62,058 nt of DNA from Streptomyces albus subsp. chlorinus (GTDB lineage Bacteria; Actinomycetota; Actinomycetes; Streptomycetales; Streptomycetaceae): the NCBI RefSeq assembly GCF_013302895.1, contig NZ_VJOK01000001.1, positions 4,401,153-4,463,210 of the forward strand. Direction: 5' to 3'. Below the pieces are notes generated by a model. The model ran no database searches. It was given only the letters and a program-made list of their open reading frames with translations, and was not told where the DNA came from. Below, one piece after another: positions 61,390 to 62,058 of this stretch (its first letter is position 1; each line of letters begins with the position of its first letter). Position numbers and translations under genes: made by a program.

Positions 61390-62058
61390 ATGACAGGTGC
61401 GACAGGGGACACGGGCCCGGCCGGGGACACGGACGCCTTCGCGGAGCTGCTGCGGGAACTCAAGGAACGCTCGGGGCTGAGCTATGGGGCGCTCGCCAAG
61501 CGGCTGCACATGAGCACCTCGACGTTGCACCGGTACTGCAACGGCACCGCGGTGCCCGTCGACTACGCGCCGGTCGAGCGGTTCGCCCGGGTCTGCCGGG
61601 CCGACCCGAAGGAACTGGTCGAGCTGCACCGCCGGTGGGTCCTGGCGGACGCCGCGCGCAGACGTAAGGGTCCGGAAGCCCCCGAACCAGCGAACCCCGC
61701 CCCACGAGCGGAAGCCACCGGCTCGGCGAACCCCGCCGAAGGAGCGCGGATCGCTCAACCAGCGGGAGCCGCCGGCTCGAACCCCGCCGACGAAGCACGG
61801 GCCGCCGACGAAGCACGGGCCGTCGAAGCAGCGCGGGCCGTCGAAGAAGCGGGGGCCGCCGGCGGGAGCGGGCTCGTCGGTTCAGGGGGGTCCGAAAGGG
61901 AGGAGGCCGCGGTCAGGGAGGAGGTCACGGTGGTCGGGCGCGGCCCGGGGGCCGCTCCCGTGCGGTCCCGACGGCGCCGGGCCGCGCTGCTGGCCGGGGT
62001 CGCCGCGGCGGCCGTCGTGGGCGCGGTCGTGCTCGCCGTGGATCCGCCGTCCTCCGAA
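61390..62058 (+). CDS. XRE-type HTH protein with C-terminal membrane helix (partial)
   Basis: Open to the window end; at least 223 residues. N-terminal HTH (ELLRELKERSGLSYGALAKR; MSTSTLHRYCNGTAVPVDYA). The next 90 residues are an Ala/Glu/Arg/Gly-rich linker with a six-residue repeat. A hydrophobic segment (AALLAGVAAAAVVGAVVLAV) begins near residue 198, so the rest is probably extracytoplasmic. A membrane-anchored HTH protein of this type is common in Streptomyces. GGAAGGG precedes the ATG. Confidence 0.83.
   Translation, partial: MTGATGDTGPAGDTDAFAELLRELKERSGLSYGALAKRLHMSTSTLHRYCNGTAVPVDYAPVERFARVCRADPKELVELHRRWVLADAARRRKGPEAPEPANPAPRAEATGSANPAEGARIAQPAGAAGSNPADEARAADEARAVEAARAVEEAGAAGGSGLVGSGGSEREEAAVREEVTVVGRGPGAAPVRSRRRRAALLAGVAAAAVVGAVVLAVDPPSSE
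61783..61854. repeat. Four in-frame 18-bp repeats in the partial HTH gene
   Basis: Units such as GCCGCCGACGAAGCACGG and GCCGTCGAAGCAGCGCGG encode A-A-D-E-A-R and A-V-E-A-A-R hexapeptides between the HTH and the membrane helix. Confidence 0.75.

Overview
The window comes from a Streptomyces-type actinomycete. Base composition is very GC-rich, many genes start with GTG, and the developmental sigma factor BldN sits beside its anti-sigma factor RsbN. The futalosine-route menaquinone genes, a class I lysyl-tRNA synthetase and several DUF3558/DUF4232-type lipoproteins also fit. Most genes belong to conserved chromosomal (core) blocks. I saw no rRNA, tRNA, CRISPR array, insertion sequence, phage or integrase gene, and no in-frame TTA leucine codon in the genes I followed.

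Layout. (1) 1-16.3 kb is a core block whose order is shared with mycobacteria as I recall it: acuC-type deacetylase, a BldC-like HTH protein (bdtA), the tiny ribosomal protein bS22, an SDR epimerase, a lysophospholipid acyltransferase, rsbN/bldN, a HAD phosphatase, a glutaredoxin-like protein, then rex-hemA-hemC-hemD-hemB. The last five genes overlap by 4 nt each behind a Rex operator, linking haem synthesis to NADH/NAD+ state. (2) 16.3-27.3 kb holds argS and lysS (divergent), a DUF2637 membrane protein, two lipoproteins, a BCCT betaine/carnitine/choline transporter, a DUF389 membrane protein and a conserved hypothetical. (3) 27.6-34.8 kb runs hemL, a histidine phosphatase, then the system II cytochrome c maturation set (TlpA/ResA, CcdA, ResB, CcsB) and an SRPBCC protein. 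(4) 35-43.3 kb is the late menaquinone cluster (ubiD, mqnP, ubiX) with an Lrp regulator. In the usual mqnE position is an MqnE-like protein that has lost its iron-sulfur cysteines. A UdgX-type uracil-DNA glycosylase follows. (5) 43.4-50.9 kb carries a cysteine-rich leader peptide in front of a DAACS symporter, a TetR regulator, a thiolase remnant joined to a long-chain acyl-CoA ligase, and a quinone oxidoreductase. (6) 51-62 kb is accessory-like and nearly all on the minus strand: a secreted lipase-like hydrolase, a TauD-type dioxygenase, a three-gene L-carnitine-to-glycine-betaine pathway, its probable regulator (an XRE-TetR double-HTH fusion), a DUF397/DUF5753 pair whose larger member lacks its HTH, a WYL regulator divergent from a DUF3224 gene across a perfect 18-bp-arm palindrome, a DUF4232 lipoprotein and a partial HTH membrane protein that runs off the end.

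Most likely to be new: the iron-sulfur-less MqnE homologue; the double-HTH carnitine regulator with its palindrome and 16-bp iterons; the cysteine leader/symporter unit with an 11-bp-phased CCAAAG/CTTTGG operator; and the very common short tandem repeats, each with its own period, in many intergenic gaps.
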